Positions 45,300 through 56,547 of a stretch of DNA of 64,000 bases are shown piece after piece (the first letter of the stretch is position 1; the number at the start of each line of letters is the position of its first letter). Under the pieces are notes generated by a model that saw nothing but the letters and a program-made list of their open reading frames with translations, was not told the DNA's origin and did not search any database. The DNA is taken from positions 186,001 to 250,000 of the forward strand of contig JACGCM010000842.1 of the NCBI GenBank assembly GCA_014058105.1, read 5' to 3'. This DNA is from Kingdonia uniflora (Eukaryota > Streptophyta > Magnoliopsida > Ranunculales > Circaeasteraceae). Position numbers and translations under genes: made by a program.

Positions 45300-46600
45300 C
45301 ACCTCTTTTTGGGCTCTACAAGTACAAATGTCACATCCGGCCTAATAAAAAATTGTAAAAAATTCTTTAACTCATTTAAAACTATTATATCAAGCCACGT
45401 GTGCGAGGAAGGCCGACATTATCACCATCTCATAAACTATTTTTCATTTGTTGTAGTACATTTTGTCCTACCTTTGAGCATATTTATTATTATAAGAAAG
45501 CAGACTCTTTCACCAATTCCGTTACTATTTCTCATCGCTTAAGGTTACGTATCTATCACCTGTGGTTCACAGGATTTCGTCTGGTTTTTGGAGCCAAAAG
45601 CGATCACGATTCATCGAACAGTTTCTTCTTCTTACTCAACCGTAAAAACCGTCCCGATTATTTATCACAAACCGTCTGTATGACTGCTGCCTAGTAAGTG
45701 TTTGATTAAAGACTAGTACTCTACTCCTTGGGCATGGAGGAAATTATGGTACTCTACACTACTCAACTCGAGGAACAAACGATGGAAAATCGTCTGCGCG
45801 GCTGCTGCAAACAAAAATATACCATTTATTTAGTTTTACTCTTGCATTCATTCAGACATTAATGCCATTTTTAACAGACTGTTGTCATATTAATAATGTA
45901 ACTTTCCCATTTCTTCAGACTTATTTGTCATTTGCTTTATAGATTTTTGCCATTTGTTCAGAAAATATCAACTGCTTGAATATTAAAATAGGTTTTTAGG
46001 CCGTAGGCTCCACAGGTAAGGTAACAGGTAAAGCCGTGGTTCCACTAGTTCAAATGTCACTTCATAATTAATACAAAAAAATCAAATCATTTAAAAATAT
46101 TATTATCACACCACGTGTAAAATTTAAATCATTTCTCGAACTACTCGTGTCCTTACTATTTTGAGACGCGTAAGGCACACCCTGTCACCATTACATGCAT
46201 TTCTTGTTATTCGTTGAAACAAATTTGTCATGCGTTAAACCATTAGTTATATTGGTTAATACAGATTCTGTCACCATCAATAGTATTATTTGGCATTTGT
46301 TTACTGTTCTTCAGGGTTAGGTAAAGAGTGTGATTCACACGAGTTCGTTTAGCTTTTGGCGCCAAAAACCATTCCAATTCCTCAAACACTCTCTTCCTGC
46401 ACGACTACTGCAAAACTGCAAAAATCATCCCGTTTCTACAAATCGTGTGTGGGATTGACGAGCGTAAAAACTATTCTAGTCACACAAACCATTTTCTCAA
46501 AAACCATTGGCAAATCATCTGTGCATTTGTGTAATTTCAGCATTATATAAGTGGCAAATCACTTGTGTCACTACTGCCTACCATGTGTTTGATCAAAGTC
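45300..46600 (+). repeat. Diverged direct duplication of the MULE 5' region
   Basis: 45,320-45,720 resembles 46,048-46,600: 'gtacaaatgtcac' with 'gttcaaatgtcac', 'aagccacgtgtgcga' with 'acaccacgtgtaaaa', 'tggtttttggagccaaaa' with 'tagcttttggcgccaaaa', and 'gtgtttgattaaag' with 'gtgtttgatcaaag'. The offset is about 740-860 bp with indels. No coding capacity was recognised; it is probably promoter or leader sequence of the Ulp1-like gene. Confidence 0.6.
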
Positions 46601-47972
46601 TATTTTTTCTTTTTCTTCTACAATAAAGTCTGATAAAGAAGTGAATGAACAAGTTGATGAGGAGAACCAAACATAGGAGGGTAGAGCCAAGAAGGGCACC
46701 TCCAATGCTAAAAATTATACCTCTCGGTGAATAGGTTTGGGACTTCACAAAATATTTACAGCTCTACCTGAAGAGGTGAAGGGTATTCTTCATGCCACGA
46801 ACTTTGCACCCTTACTGCTGATTGATCCAATAGCGACGATGTCGATGTTGGTTGTAGAAATATTCGATCGTCATCTCGGTGATATGAAGTTTCAATTTGG
46901 GGAGACAATAATTCAGATGAAGCCCATTCATGTTTCCTTGATTTTGGGGCTACGTGTCTCGCCTATTGCAAACGAGTTCTTATTTGTTGGTCATGAGCAT
47001 ATGACAAATTTCATAATGAGGCGATTCCCCAAGAAGAAAAATACATATAGGTTGAAGGAAATTGTTGATGCATTAAAACAAGCAAAATTGGAAAGACATC
47101 AGGGTAAAGCTCTAATTTATCATTTGTGTTATATTCTTTATCATCGTCTGTCATTGTATTTCTCATCCCTCCAATATTTGTATTGTATTTGCCATTTTTG
47201 GCTCATTATATTCTAAGGTTCTTATCATTACATTGTGTTAATTCATTTTGCACAAGATGTTCTTCGATTAAATTTGTTAAAAATTATACTATCCTTTCTC
47301 CTCCCGAACAAGGGTAGAAACGTTGAGGTGAGGTATGTTGATCTGGTAGATGATCTAGATCAGTTCAACAAATTCCCTTGGGGTGAGCAAGTCTATAATT
47401 TCTTGAGGAGGCAAGTAGTTGAGTTTGCCAAATATCGATTGGCCGCTGATAAAAAATCGGATAAAGCTTTATCACTGCACGGATGTACCTAGGTGTTGAT
47501 AATATAAACTTTTCTCTTTATTCCAAACCTAAAATTTCTAATAATACACGAATGCATACATTTGTTCCCTAAGCTACAGGGATGGAGGATGACATCCTTT
47601 AAGCGTTGCCAAATTGTGACGTTTAAAAAGTTTTTTGCTAACCCCAATTTACTGGTAATAGCTATAATACCCTTTGAGAGTAACATGCAGCAAGATCTTG
47701 TATAAAAGGCCATGGTAATCAAGCATTCTTTGTATGATCTTGATTCATTTTATTGCTTCTTTGTCATTTGACTTAGGTTTCCTATTATTTTATTTGTTAG
47801 TTTTGGCATTTTGTATTTCCTTTTTGACATTTGTTAGATTTTTCTGTCATTATGAAGTCTTTTTTTGTCATTTGTTGCATGCCTATTATCATTGCTAGAG
47901 TATTTCCTGTAATTTCAAAGTTACCATTTGCCATCGTCATCTGCTTGTATAGTTCAGAGATATCAAATCGAA

Positions 47973-48034
47973 GCACCTGCAATCGGTGTACCTGCAGTCG
48001 GTGTACCTACAGTCGTTGTACCTGCAATAGGTAG
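47973..48034 (+). repeat. 15-bp coding repeats (V-P-A-x-G) in the Ulp1-like gene
   Basis: Four or five 'gtacctgcagtcgg'-type units code A-P-A-I-G, V-P-A-V-G, V-P-T-V-V, V-P-A-I-G, followed by E-I-R-A-V-L-V-R-V-C. The frame is open from 47,928 to 48,209. Confidence 0.7.
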
Positions 48035-50435
48035 TAGTTCTTCTGCCACTGAGATCAGGGCTGTATTGGTTAGGGTATGCTCCCAGTTGGTGGAGCATGG
48101 TAAAATGTTACTGAAGTTGGATGACCATGGAAAAATGTTGCATACTCATGGTAAAATGTTGGAACAAATTGTAATATCTACCGCGGGATATAGTACTCTA
48201 CCACTTTGAGATACTCCACTCCTTGGGCATTACCAGTTCTCTACTCCTTAGAAAACTATGAAGCGCAAGTGAGAACAAAAAAATGAAGAAGATGGGAAAA
48301 GGAAGAAGGTGGAGCCGATAATTAAAAAAGGTAATGGAGAATGGCAAAAGAAGGCAGAAGAAGCTGATGTGCCCAACAAGAAGAAAAAGGTTGATGGCCC
48401 GAAGAAAGAAGCTTTGACTGATGAACAGTTTGATCATGTCCCACTGATCCAATTGAAAGCCTTAATCCCTAAGATCCCCAAGAAGGGCTTGGCTAATAAA
48501 GTGTCAAGGAAGAGACGGGTACAATTCCCAGAACTTCAAAATATTCAATTAACTGCCAAAAATTTGCTTCGGCAAGTTACACCTAGAGAGATATTGGAGG
48601 TGGCAAATGCCTTTATGGTAGATGATGATGTTGAAGTTGAGAGGGAAGTAAATTATAATGCGATATCGTCTGAATATGGTGGTGATCTTCTAGAGGTATC
48701 ATCTGTTTGCTACTACTTATAATTTATATGATTTTATTTGACATTTGTCTATTACATATTGGCATTTAATTTATGCAATTTTCCATTTCCTCAAATGTCT
48801 GTCATTGGTTCAATATATTTTGGCATTTATGAAATTGTCTTTGTCATTCTCTTTTCCAGAACTTTTACTTCTTCTGATGTCTTTGTTCATTTTATTTGTT
48901 GTATGTGACGTGGAAGAAGGGTAAAGAAAAATATAATGATGATAAGAAAGATGTCGAGGAGAAAGCTAAATCTGAAGAATAGGAAGTTCAAAAGGTATTT
49001 ATTTATTTTACATTTGTTTTGAGCTATCTACCATATTTGTTGCTACCCTGTTATTTGCTCATTTAATTTTAGCATTCGTAGTATGTATATCCTATTTTAC
49101 AGATGGAAGAATCGAAGAATGGTAATGAGAAAGTTGACGATGTTGCTGAAGAGGAGGATTCAGAATAACCAACTGTAGTGGTGTATTATACTGGAAAAAA
49201 ATATGTACAACCTGGCAATGAGGTATTCGCTGAACAAGAGGACTCATAACCTCAAGTTACCTGACTACAACTAATATTTATTTGCATTGAGCTATCCATA
49301 ATAATATTAACATCACATATCCATACCATTTTTTTTAATTTGTTTCTTCCTTAACCTTTGTTGTACAGACTATGGTGGTTGCAGAGGTAGTAAAAACTGA
49401 TATAGTATTCTTCAACTAGGAGGAAGTTGTTGGTGAAACTTATCAGGTAACTTATCATTTTCTTCTTTTGTTTATCCATATCTTGTATCACTCTAATAAT
49501 TTGCAGTCTGTTTATTTATAGGCTAGTGCGGACCAAACATCTAATGTATCTGTCGAGGAACAGACTCAGGAGATTGAAAAATCTTAAGATGAAGCTAGTC
49601 AGGTAACTTATCATTTGTTTCCTGGTAACTTCTCATTTTCTTTTGTTTATTTTCCCATATCTGGTATGACTCTTATCATTTGTAGTCTGTTTATTTACAG
49701 ACTAAATAAAGTAAAAGAGGAGGTGTTTAAAGGCAAGGATGATGATGATGGAAATTTACGAAATAAGCCAGACCCTGAGCAAGTAATAAAAGAAATGGTT
49801 GTTGACCCGGCCAATGTATGAAGTACTTTTAAACCAAACAACTGGTTTAGTACATAATCTCATGTAATAAACACATTTATATTTCATTTTATTATTTTGA
49901 CATATCTGTTCCAGCTTTTTTAATGGAGTCGGAAGTGGATGCCACCTCAAAGAAGAGGCATGCACTAACTGGGGAAGAAAATAATGAAAGTGCCTTCAAA
50001 ATGGCTTGCCGAATGAACCAATTACATGCTCACCTTGACGAGCTTCTTTCGGGAGTGTTATTGGAATCTTTTATTCAAAGACCCATCTCTTAGGATGAGA
50101 AAAGCCATATGGACCAAGTCTGGTTACTGAAGAAAGATGAATCAACTCCTAAAGCTAAGAAGGGCAACAGGAGTACCTATATGATGATAGGTAAAGAACT
50201 TATTTGCCTTAATGCTCTCTACACCTTATATTTAAATCAATGGTTGGACAATGAGGTATTTATATCATTTATTTATTTTTCTCTGTCATTTGTACAAAAA
50301 TCTATACGATTTGTTTTTGCATTGTCTATCATTTATTCGTTTATACTTTATCATTCGCTTTCCCTTTGTTGTCATTTGTAATATTGAACTTTATCATTTT
50401 TGTTATCAAATTTGTCATTTTCTTTTCCTACTCAG

Positions 50436-51155
50436 GTCATTGATGTGTATATTAAGGCCCTGATTCAATTTTTTGATACACAACATCGCGCCTGCCCAGA
50501 TAAAAAAAGGATTGTGTTGGCAGATATCTTTGCCTGACAATATATTGACAGAGCTTTCAGTGTCTGGACTCGTAATATGTCATCTCCATATGGTGTAGAA
50601 CTGAAGAAGAAATCAATTTGGGAAAAAATTACATCTATGCAATAGGAATGTACATTTTCTAATTGCATCCATCGAGGAGATTTAAAAGTGGTCAATTCTA
50701 AATTAATACTCATTCCCTGGAATATCAATGACAGCCACTGGGACCTTTGTGCTGTGTCCTTTAAGATAAGAAAAATATGCATCTACGATTCAATGGGGGA
50801 TTCAAAAATTGCAAATGCACGGAAGAAGAAGAAATTATCTCTTGGACACTATCTTATTGAAGATCAGATATCAACAATCTTCCCAAATATGTTGATATGG
50901 AGAGATTTTTCTTATAGTAGTAGGCCACCTACTGGTTCAGAAGTAAATGATTATGGTCTAAACTACAAATGGGCAACTCGTTTTGGAAAATGTCCAATAC
51001 AGCCAAATGATAATGACTGCGGGGCGTATATGCTTGTCTTTATGGACAATCTCCTAAGGGGAGTAAAATTTCCAGATCTGATAGACGGTAATGAATGTCG
51101 TTACACAGTTTCTTATGATATATTGAGGCTGGAAGTTCAGCCGAAGGAGATTTGA
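50436..51155 (+). pseudogene. Last exon of the Ulp1-like gene: C48 protease domain
   Basis: All catalytic residues are readable: His in N-D-S-H-W-D-L (50,736), Asp in C-I-Y-D-S-M (50,787), Gln in C-P-I-Q-P-N-D (51,000), Cys in N-D-C-G-A-Y-M (51,018). From the Met at 50,688 the frame is open for 155 codons to the natural stop, so the catalytic half is intact and only its N-terminal flank has two stops. A read-in or internally started product could keep the His-Asp-Cys triad. Confidence 0.85.
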
Positions 51156-51620
51156 TTTTAAAACTTTAACATCCATTTTGTTGCATGTATAATTTCTGTA
51201 ATTTTGTAAAGTTATCTATCCGAAGTTATAACAAGTAATATCATTCATTTATAAAATATTTCTCATTGGTTATATCTTCTTTGTCATTCGTATGCTACAT
51301 ATTTGTTAGAGTAGATAGTCTGTATAGTTGGATTATTATTATTTTTTTATTTCTTATGTACGATTTGGCATTTGTAATAATTGATTTGTCATTTGTTAGC
51401 AATGATATATCATTCGTTATATATGATTAGGCATTTGTTATGAGAGATTTGTCATTTGTTATCCATAAAATATCATTCGTTATATTTGATTTGGCATTTG
51501 TAATGTGAGATTTCTCATTTGTTATCCATGATATATCTTTCGTCATATAAGATTATGCATTTGTTATGAGAGATTTGGTTATATATTATTTGTCATTTGT
51601 TATCTTAAAAATAATTATTC

Positions 51621-51621
<1 letters not shown>

Positions 51622-51653
<32 letters not shown>
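51622..51653 (+). repeat. (AT)n microsatellite
   Basis: About 15 TA units just beyond the 3' end of the Ulp1-like gene. Confidence 0.9.
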
Positions 51654-51658
<5 letters not shown>

Positions 51659-51689
51659 GATACACAACATTTGATGCAAGTGAATAGTC

Positions 51690-52470
51690 GATTTGGATCT
51701 TTGAATATTTGTATCGTGTCTGTATGATAGTAGACTTCATTTGAAGTTGTAAAAATTAGTTTTCAAAAATTTGTCATTTGTTAGCAATAATTTGTTAACA
51801 ATGACAAATTATTGCTAACAAATGACAAATAATGGCTAACAAATGATAAATTTTTGAAAACTAAATTTTATTACTTCAAATGAAGTCTACTATCATATAG
51901 ACACGATACAAATGTTCAAAGAACCAAATTGACCATAGATTGTTAACAAATGACAAATAATGGCTAACAAATGACAAATTTTTGAAAATTAATTTTTATA
52001 ACTTCAAATGAAGTCTTCTATTATACAGACACGATACAAATGTTCAAAAAACCAAATTAGCCATAGATTATTAGCAAATGACAAATTATTGCTAATAAAT
52101 GACAAATAATGGCTAACAAATGGCAAATTTTTGAAAACTAATTTTTATAACTTCAAATAAAGTCTACTATCATACAAATACGATACAAATGTTCATAGAA
52201 CCAAATCGACCATAGATTAATAGCAAATGACAAATTATTGTTAACAAAAGACAAATAATGGCTAACGAATAACAAATTTTTGAAAACTAATTTTTATAAC
52301 TTCAAATGAAGTCTACTATCATACAAACACGATACAAATGTTCAAATAACCAAATCGACCATAGATTATTAACAAATGACAAATAATGGCTAACAAATGA
52401 CAAATTTTAAAAAACTAATTTTTATAACTTCAAATGAAGTCTACTATCATATAGACACGATACGAAGAAA
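51690..52470. repeat. Inverted plus tandem repeat block in the middle of the MULE
   Basis: The right part (51,795-52,470) has five units of 129-149 bp, each with an 'acttcaaatgaagtct' core (near 51,872, 52,001, 52,150, 52,299, 52,428) and 'gacacgatacaaatgttcaa'. The left part (51,690-51,793) is one unit in reverse orientation (core at 51,732). The centre near 51,780-51,810 is a palindrome of 'tttgtcatttgtta' and its complement. It separates the + gene from the - genes. Confidence 0.85.
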
Positions 52471-53173
52471 ATAGAGATGTTGGAGAATTAAGACTTGGGA
52501 TTTAAATATGACAAACGTTAATCGATGCGTCTCTCCCTTTCTTCCCCTAGTAACCACTCTAGACACATAGCCAAATCATTTATAACAAATGAAAAATTCT
52601 GTATTGAAATAGTCAAATCATAATTTACAAATTACAACTTATAGACAATAAATCTCTTAAAACAAATGACAACAAATTTTTGATAACATATGCCAAATAA
52701 TATTTAACAAATGACAATTCTATGATCACAAATGCCAAAATAGAAATAAAAAATGAAAAATTAACTACAATCCAACTATATAGACTAGCCATTCTAACAA
52801 ATATGTATTGTACGAATGACAAAGAAGGAATTATAAATGAGAAAGATTATATAAATTAATGATATTAATTGTATATAACTTAGGGTACCTTTCCATAACT
52901 CATTGGGCACAAAAAAGTAAGAAACTTTCATTAGCTAGAATATTGTACAATTTTAAATTTTAATTACATCAGTTTATGCACTCGGAGGTGGTGGCAGTGG
53001 TCGGTCTCCCCAACCACCACCACCCTCTCCTCTTCGTAACCCCCACCACCCTACCATTTCTTTCTCTGATCCTACTCAGGGTATCGGCTAGACATTATCG
53101 GACGCATACTAGCTGCCTCATCCGCCGCAGTATATGCATCCTCTGCCAGAAGACGCAGACCAATTCGCCTCCC

Positions 53174-53386
53174 TTACTCTAACGTTACCATATAGCAAAA
53201 GTACTGCATTTGATAATAATCGTCATCCGCCTCAACCACCTGTTCATACATCATCCCATAGAAGGTAGGACGTACTGGAATGTGAGTAGGAAGTTCAAGG
53301 GACTGGGTCACAAAGTATCAAAGCTGCAGCACTTACATCTTGGCAAGAACCCTAGCCTCATACACTTGGCGTCTGGTGGTCACCAT
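53174..53386 (-). pseudogene. Small ORF in the MULE related to Tat antisense ORF 2
   Basis: Reads M-V-T-T-R-R-Q-V-Y-E-A-R-V-L-A-K-M, stop, V-L-Q-L, stop, Y-F-V-T-Q-S-L-E-L, P-V-R-P-T-F-Y-G-M-M-Y-E-Q, V-V-E-A-D-D-D-Y-Y-Q-M. It matches element B 21,851-21,591 block by block, including at DNA level ('tacacttg.cgtctggt' at both starts). Two stops break it. After the TAA at 53,174 the frame continues with A-E-D-A-Y-T-A-A-D-E-A-A-S. Function unknown. Confidence 0.7.
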
Positions 53387-53768
53387 ATTCTTCACGGTGT
53401 ACTTGTCGAATAAGAATATAAGGAATAAGGAAGTACTTGCCGATTAAACCATATCAGTATTTAATGTTAGATTTAGTTCAACACAGTAAACAATAGTATT
53501 TAATGATAACGAAACCCATTGGAAATGATGAAGGAACATTGGAAAAGTATTTGTTATTTAATAAAATATATGTCATCCAACAACAAATAATTTGTCATTT
53601 GTTTTTTGGTGTTTGTCATTTACAATCCATAAATTGCATTGTATTATTAAAATTTTGTCATTTGTTATACAATAGTTAACATTTGATCCTTAAGAGCTTA
53701 ACATTTTAATGCCAGAATCTAACATCACTAAAGATAAGGCATATTACACTTCACACGAACATATTTCT

Positions 53769-54227
53769 CTACTTGTTAAGATATAGAGATTTTAACTTGG
53801 ACAAAAAATCTTGCAGCATCTCCGTTCTGACCTCCGAGATCCTTAGTTGAGTGTAAGTTTCAGATACAATAGTGTCAAGGTTCTGATTACTCTCTTGGCC
53901 AGAATTTATGACATCTTCCGCTGTTGATGACTGCGGCCTTTTAGAATCATCGGGCGTAGAGGATTCACGAAACCAAGTTTTGAACAGACAATGGTATTGT
54001 GGGAAATGGTAGAATCTCCTACCGGGCGGTTTAGAGACTCTGCAAATCTGACCACAATCATACCTTTTCACCTCATCTACCCACGCCCATAAACTATACC
54101 CACTAATTTTGCGAGCACATTGACAAAACCTGCGTTTACGGTTAAGGCTTGTACGTGAGAGACGAAGATCACAATTTTTACTACACCAGCAAATAAGGGA
54201 ATGCATCGTTGGTAGGGAAGTATGCAA
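53769..54227 (-). CDS. Double GRF-type zinc-finger-like protein (152 aa)
   Basis: An uninterrupted frame. First module (residues ~12-52): C-S-K-N-C-D-L-R-L-S-R-T-S, R-R-F-C-Q-C-A, Y-S-L-W-A-W-V-D-E. Second (~55-90): Y-D-C-G-Q-I-C-R-V-S-K, G-R-R-F-Y-H-F-P, C-L-F-K-T-W-F. This follows the C-x-C / T-S / G-R-x-F-x-x-C / F-x-W pattern of GRF zinc fingers, with some ligands altered in the second module. The C-terminal ~60 residues are Ser/Thr-rich then helical. GRF modules bind nucleic acid in other proteins. It is a passenger inside the MULE with no stop, so probably young or maintained. Confidence 0.65.
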   Translation of the reverse strand: MHTSLPTMHSLICWCSKNCDLRLSRTSLNRKRRFCQCARKISGYSLWAWVDEVKRYDCGQICRVSKPPGRRFYHFPQYHCLFKTWFRESSTPDDSKRPQSSTAEDVINSGQESNQNLDTIVSETYTQLRISEVRTEMLQDFLSKLKSLYLNK

Positions 54228-54594
54228 TGCTTGAGAATTGGAAGCAAGTGTACAGGTTATGTAGTAGAAGGTTATGACAAACTATTTATAAAGAAATGAA
54301 AATTAGCACTTGACGATGATACCCTTGGACACAACAAATGCCATATCTCCGTCTTTAAAGCCGACAGATTCTTGCCTTTACAGAAGATTTGACAAGTCAT
54401 TCTTAAAGTCAACTTTAATTACATTTTCAACAAGTTATCTAACCAAAACAGCTGCGTGGTTCCCGCCACTCTAAACACTAATCCCTAAGCCCTGCCACGC
54501 GTGCTTCAAAGTCCTAATTCTTCCAAGTACAAAAAATAAAAAAAAACCCTAAACTAAAGCTCGAACCCTCAACTCCTTAAAACTTCTCAAAAAT

Positions 54595-55026
54595 GTCGCA
54601 CTCCACTCCACTCGATTTAGCCGTGCCTCTTCCAGTACCTCTTAAGATTGGTTTGAGGCGGTAGAAATTGAAGAAGATCAGGTTGAGGAACGTCTATTCA
54701 CGCTGAATAGATTTTTCCTGATGGAGAAGGATGTCACCGGTGAGAAGGCGCAACTGTTGAAAGAACATTACGAAGAGTTCAAGGAGAAATTAGGAGAACT
54801 CGATGAAATGAATGAAGAACTGGATAAAATTATAAAAAAGAAAAGAGAGCATTTTGAAGGGTTTAAGTTTCATATCCGCTTCTTGAAAGATTAGCTCTGC
54901 GCCCTAAAGTTAGACCGAGATGAGCACAAAAAATTGTGGGAGGAGTCGGCCTGCAAAATTAGCTATCTCGAGCAGAAGATCATGGCTATGGAACGTGATC
55001 AGAATTCCCCAAGTGAGGAGTTATGA
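54595..55026 (+). pseudogene. Coiled-coil passenger gene, copy 1
   Basis: Starts M-S-H-S-T-P-L-D-L-A. A frameshift before D-W-F-E-A-V-E leads into a charged helix: L-F-T-L-N-R-F-F-L-M-E-K-D, H-Y-E-E-F-K-E-K-L-G-E-L, H-F-E-G-F-K-F-H-I-R-F-L-K-D, TAG (54,892-54,894), L-C-A-L-K-L-D-R-D-E-H-K-K-L, I-S-Y-L-E-Q-K-I, ending at TGA 55,024. Paralogue of the gene at 55,567. No known domain beyond coiled coil. A telo-box (AAACCCTAAA, 54,544) lies in its leader. Confidence 0.65.
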
Positions 55027-55477
55027 ACATTTGGGCTGTTTCTAGTTTTTTTTGTTATTGTTGTTCAGATGTTTCCCTTGTATGAATATTTCTTTTGTTT
55101 CGTTTTGGTTTTTCGATAGGAAAGATCCATCAGATATAAATGATATAAGAGAACCAAACCAATGATAAAGACTCCTTCAACAATGGTAGATAAATCTTAA
55201 ACTTAACAAAATTGGTGATAACATTTAAACAGAGAAATAATATATTATGGCTAAATAATGAGAGGTCAGGAAAGATATAATGATATATAGTTTAACAACA
55301 AATGCGAAATTATCTTCAACATATGACAAATCGATGTGACAAGTAATGATAATTGATTAGACAACTCAGTTTAAATACTCATATTACTTACGAGTAGAAC
55401 AAGAAACGACGGCGCCGAACCAAGTAATAATAACTTTTACCTTATTCTCTACTCTTCCCAATGAATTCAACTCCCCT

Positions 55478-55543
55478 TATAAAAGTTTTAAGTTCAAATA
55501 AACTATTCACAACTCTTCAACTATTCAAACCCTAAACCCTAAA
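55478..55543 (+). promoter_or_regulatory. Promoter/leader of coiled-coil gene copy 2: TATA box and telo-boxes
   Basis: TTATAAAA at 55,478-55,485 lies about 90 bp before the ATG. AAACCCTAAACCCTAAA at 55,527-55,543 is a double telo-box, an element common in leaders and promoters of plant translation-related genes. Confidence 0.5.
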
Positions 55544-55566
55544 ATTTTTTCAACTTCTGAAGATAA

Positions 55567-56004
55567 ATGTCGCACCCCACTCAAGTTAGCCATGTCTCAT
55601 TGAGTACTTCATGCGATTGGTTTGAGTCGGTAGGGATGCAGGAAAATAAGCGTGACCAACGTCTCTACAAACTGAATAGACTATGCCTAATAGAGAAGGA
55701 TGCCTCCGGTAAGAAAGTACAAATGTTGAAAGTGCATTACGAAGACATCAGGGAGAAATTATGAGCGTTCGATCATATCCAGGATGAACTGCATCAAACT
55801 ATATCAAAGAGAGATCGGCATTTTGAAGAGTTCAAGTTCCATATGCGCTTCTTGGAAGATCAACTCTGCACCGTAAAGTTGGACCGGGATGAGCACAAGA
55901 AACTGTGTGAAAAGTCGTCTTCTAAAATTAGTTATCTCGAGCAGAAGATCTAGGCTTTAGAGCACGATCTGGAATGCACAGAACGTGATCAAGAGGAGTT
56001 GTAA
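55567..56004 (+). pseudogene. Coiled-coil passenger gene, copy 2
   Basis: M-S-H-P-T-Q-V-S-H-V-S-L-S-T-S-C-D-W-F-E-S-V-G, L-Y-K-L-N-R-L-C-L-I-E-K-D-A-S-G-K-K, then TGA (55,762-55,764), H-F-E-E-F-K-F-H-M-R-F-L-E-D-Q-L-C-T-V-K-L-D-R-D-E-H, I-S-Y-L-E-Q-K-I, TAG, then the natural stop at 56,002. The same frame is kept throughout, so only two nonsense changes separate it from an open ~145-residue coiled-coil protein. It lies about 970 bp downstream of copy 1 in the same direction. Confidence 0.65.
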
Positions 56005-56547
56005 ACATTTGTTTTTTTGGTATTTAGTTTGTTCATTTTTTATGGTAACTAGTACTTTGCCTTTGTATGAATGAAAAGATGTTTGGTTTGGTGCTATTTT
56101 GTTTGCTTTTTGCTGTTAAGTAGTGGTTTTTGTTTGGTATGTGGCAAATAAAACAATCACAGTTCTATAAGAAAATAATGATGATATAGGGGGAGTTTAA
56201 TGATGAACTTAACAAAACAGAAGATAAAAATTTAACAGACAATGAAAAATTCTTTGAGAACAAATGGCAGTTCTGAATAAAATAATGATATCGTGGAAAT
56301 AAACAAATGAGAAAGTATTCATACATAAATGACACTTCAGAAGCTAACAATGAGATCATACAAATAAACTAATGATATATTCTACGTGTACAAATGACAA
56401 TTCGGTGCTAAATAATTATACAATGGAGAAAGACAAATGAGAATTTCTTTTTTAACAAATAACAGTTACATTTAGACAAATGATGAATTTTCTAGCACTG
56501 ACGATAAAGATCATCCAACCAAATGATACATAGAGTACCCAAAATCA

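Larger units (their letters stand above)
46737..51155 (+). pseudogene. Ulp1/C48 cysteine-protease-like gene of the MULE (spliced)
   Basis: N-terminal exon 46,737-47,103 (F-D-R-H-L-G-D-M-K-F, L-I-L-G-L-R-V-S) joins exon 47,257 in phase (R-H-Q / D-V-L-R-L-N), giving Y-V-D-L-V-D-D-L-D-Q-F and F-P-W-G-E-Q-V-Y, the DUF1985-like domain of plant KI-type Ulp genes. Middle exons (48,309-48,695, then small acidic ones to 49,810) are K/E-rich. Exon 49,923-50,255 ends W-L-D-N-E at donor GTATTT and joins 50,436 (V-I-D-V-Y-I) in phase. The protease domain follows. Ulp1 proteins remove SUMO-like modifiers; the role of transposon-borne ones is unknown. TAG (50,091), TGA (50,535) and TAG (50,643) interrupt the frame. 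Confidence 0.8.

Noticed and set aside
45309..45694. Overlapping + strand open stretches at the MULE left end
   Set aside because: They lie in the duplicated leader, whose second copy (46,048-46,600) is not open in the same way.
55527..55543. AAACCCTAAACCCTAAA as interstitial telomeric DNA
   Set aside because: Only two units plus a partial, located in the leader of a gene; a telo-box explains it better.
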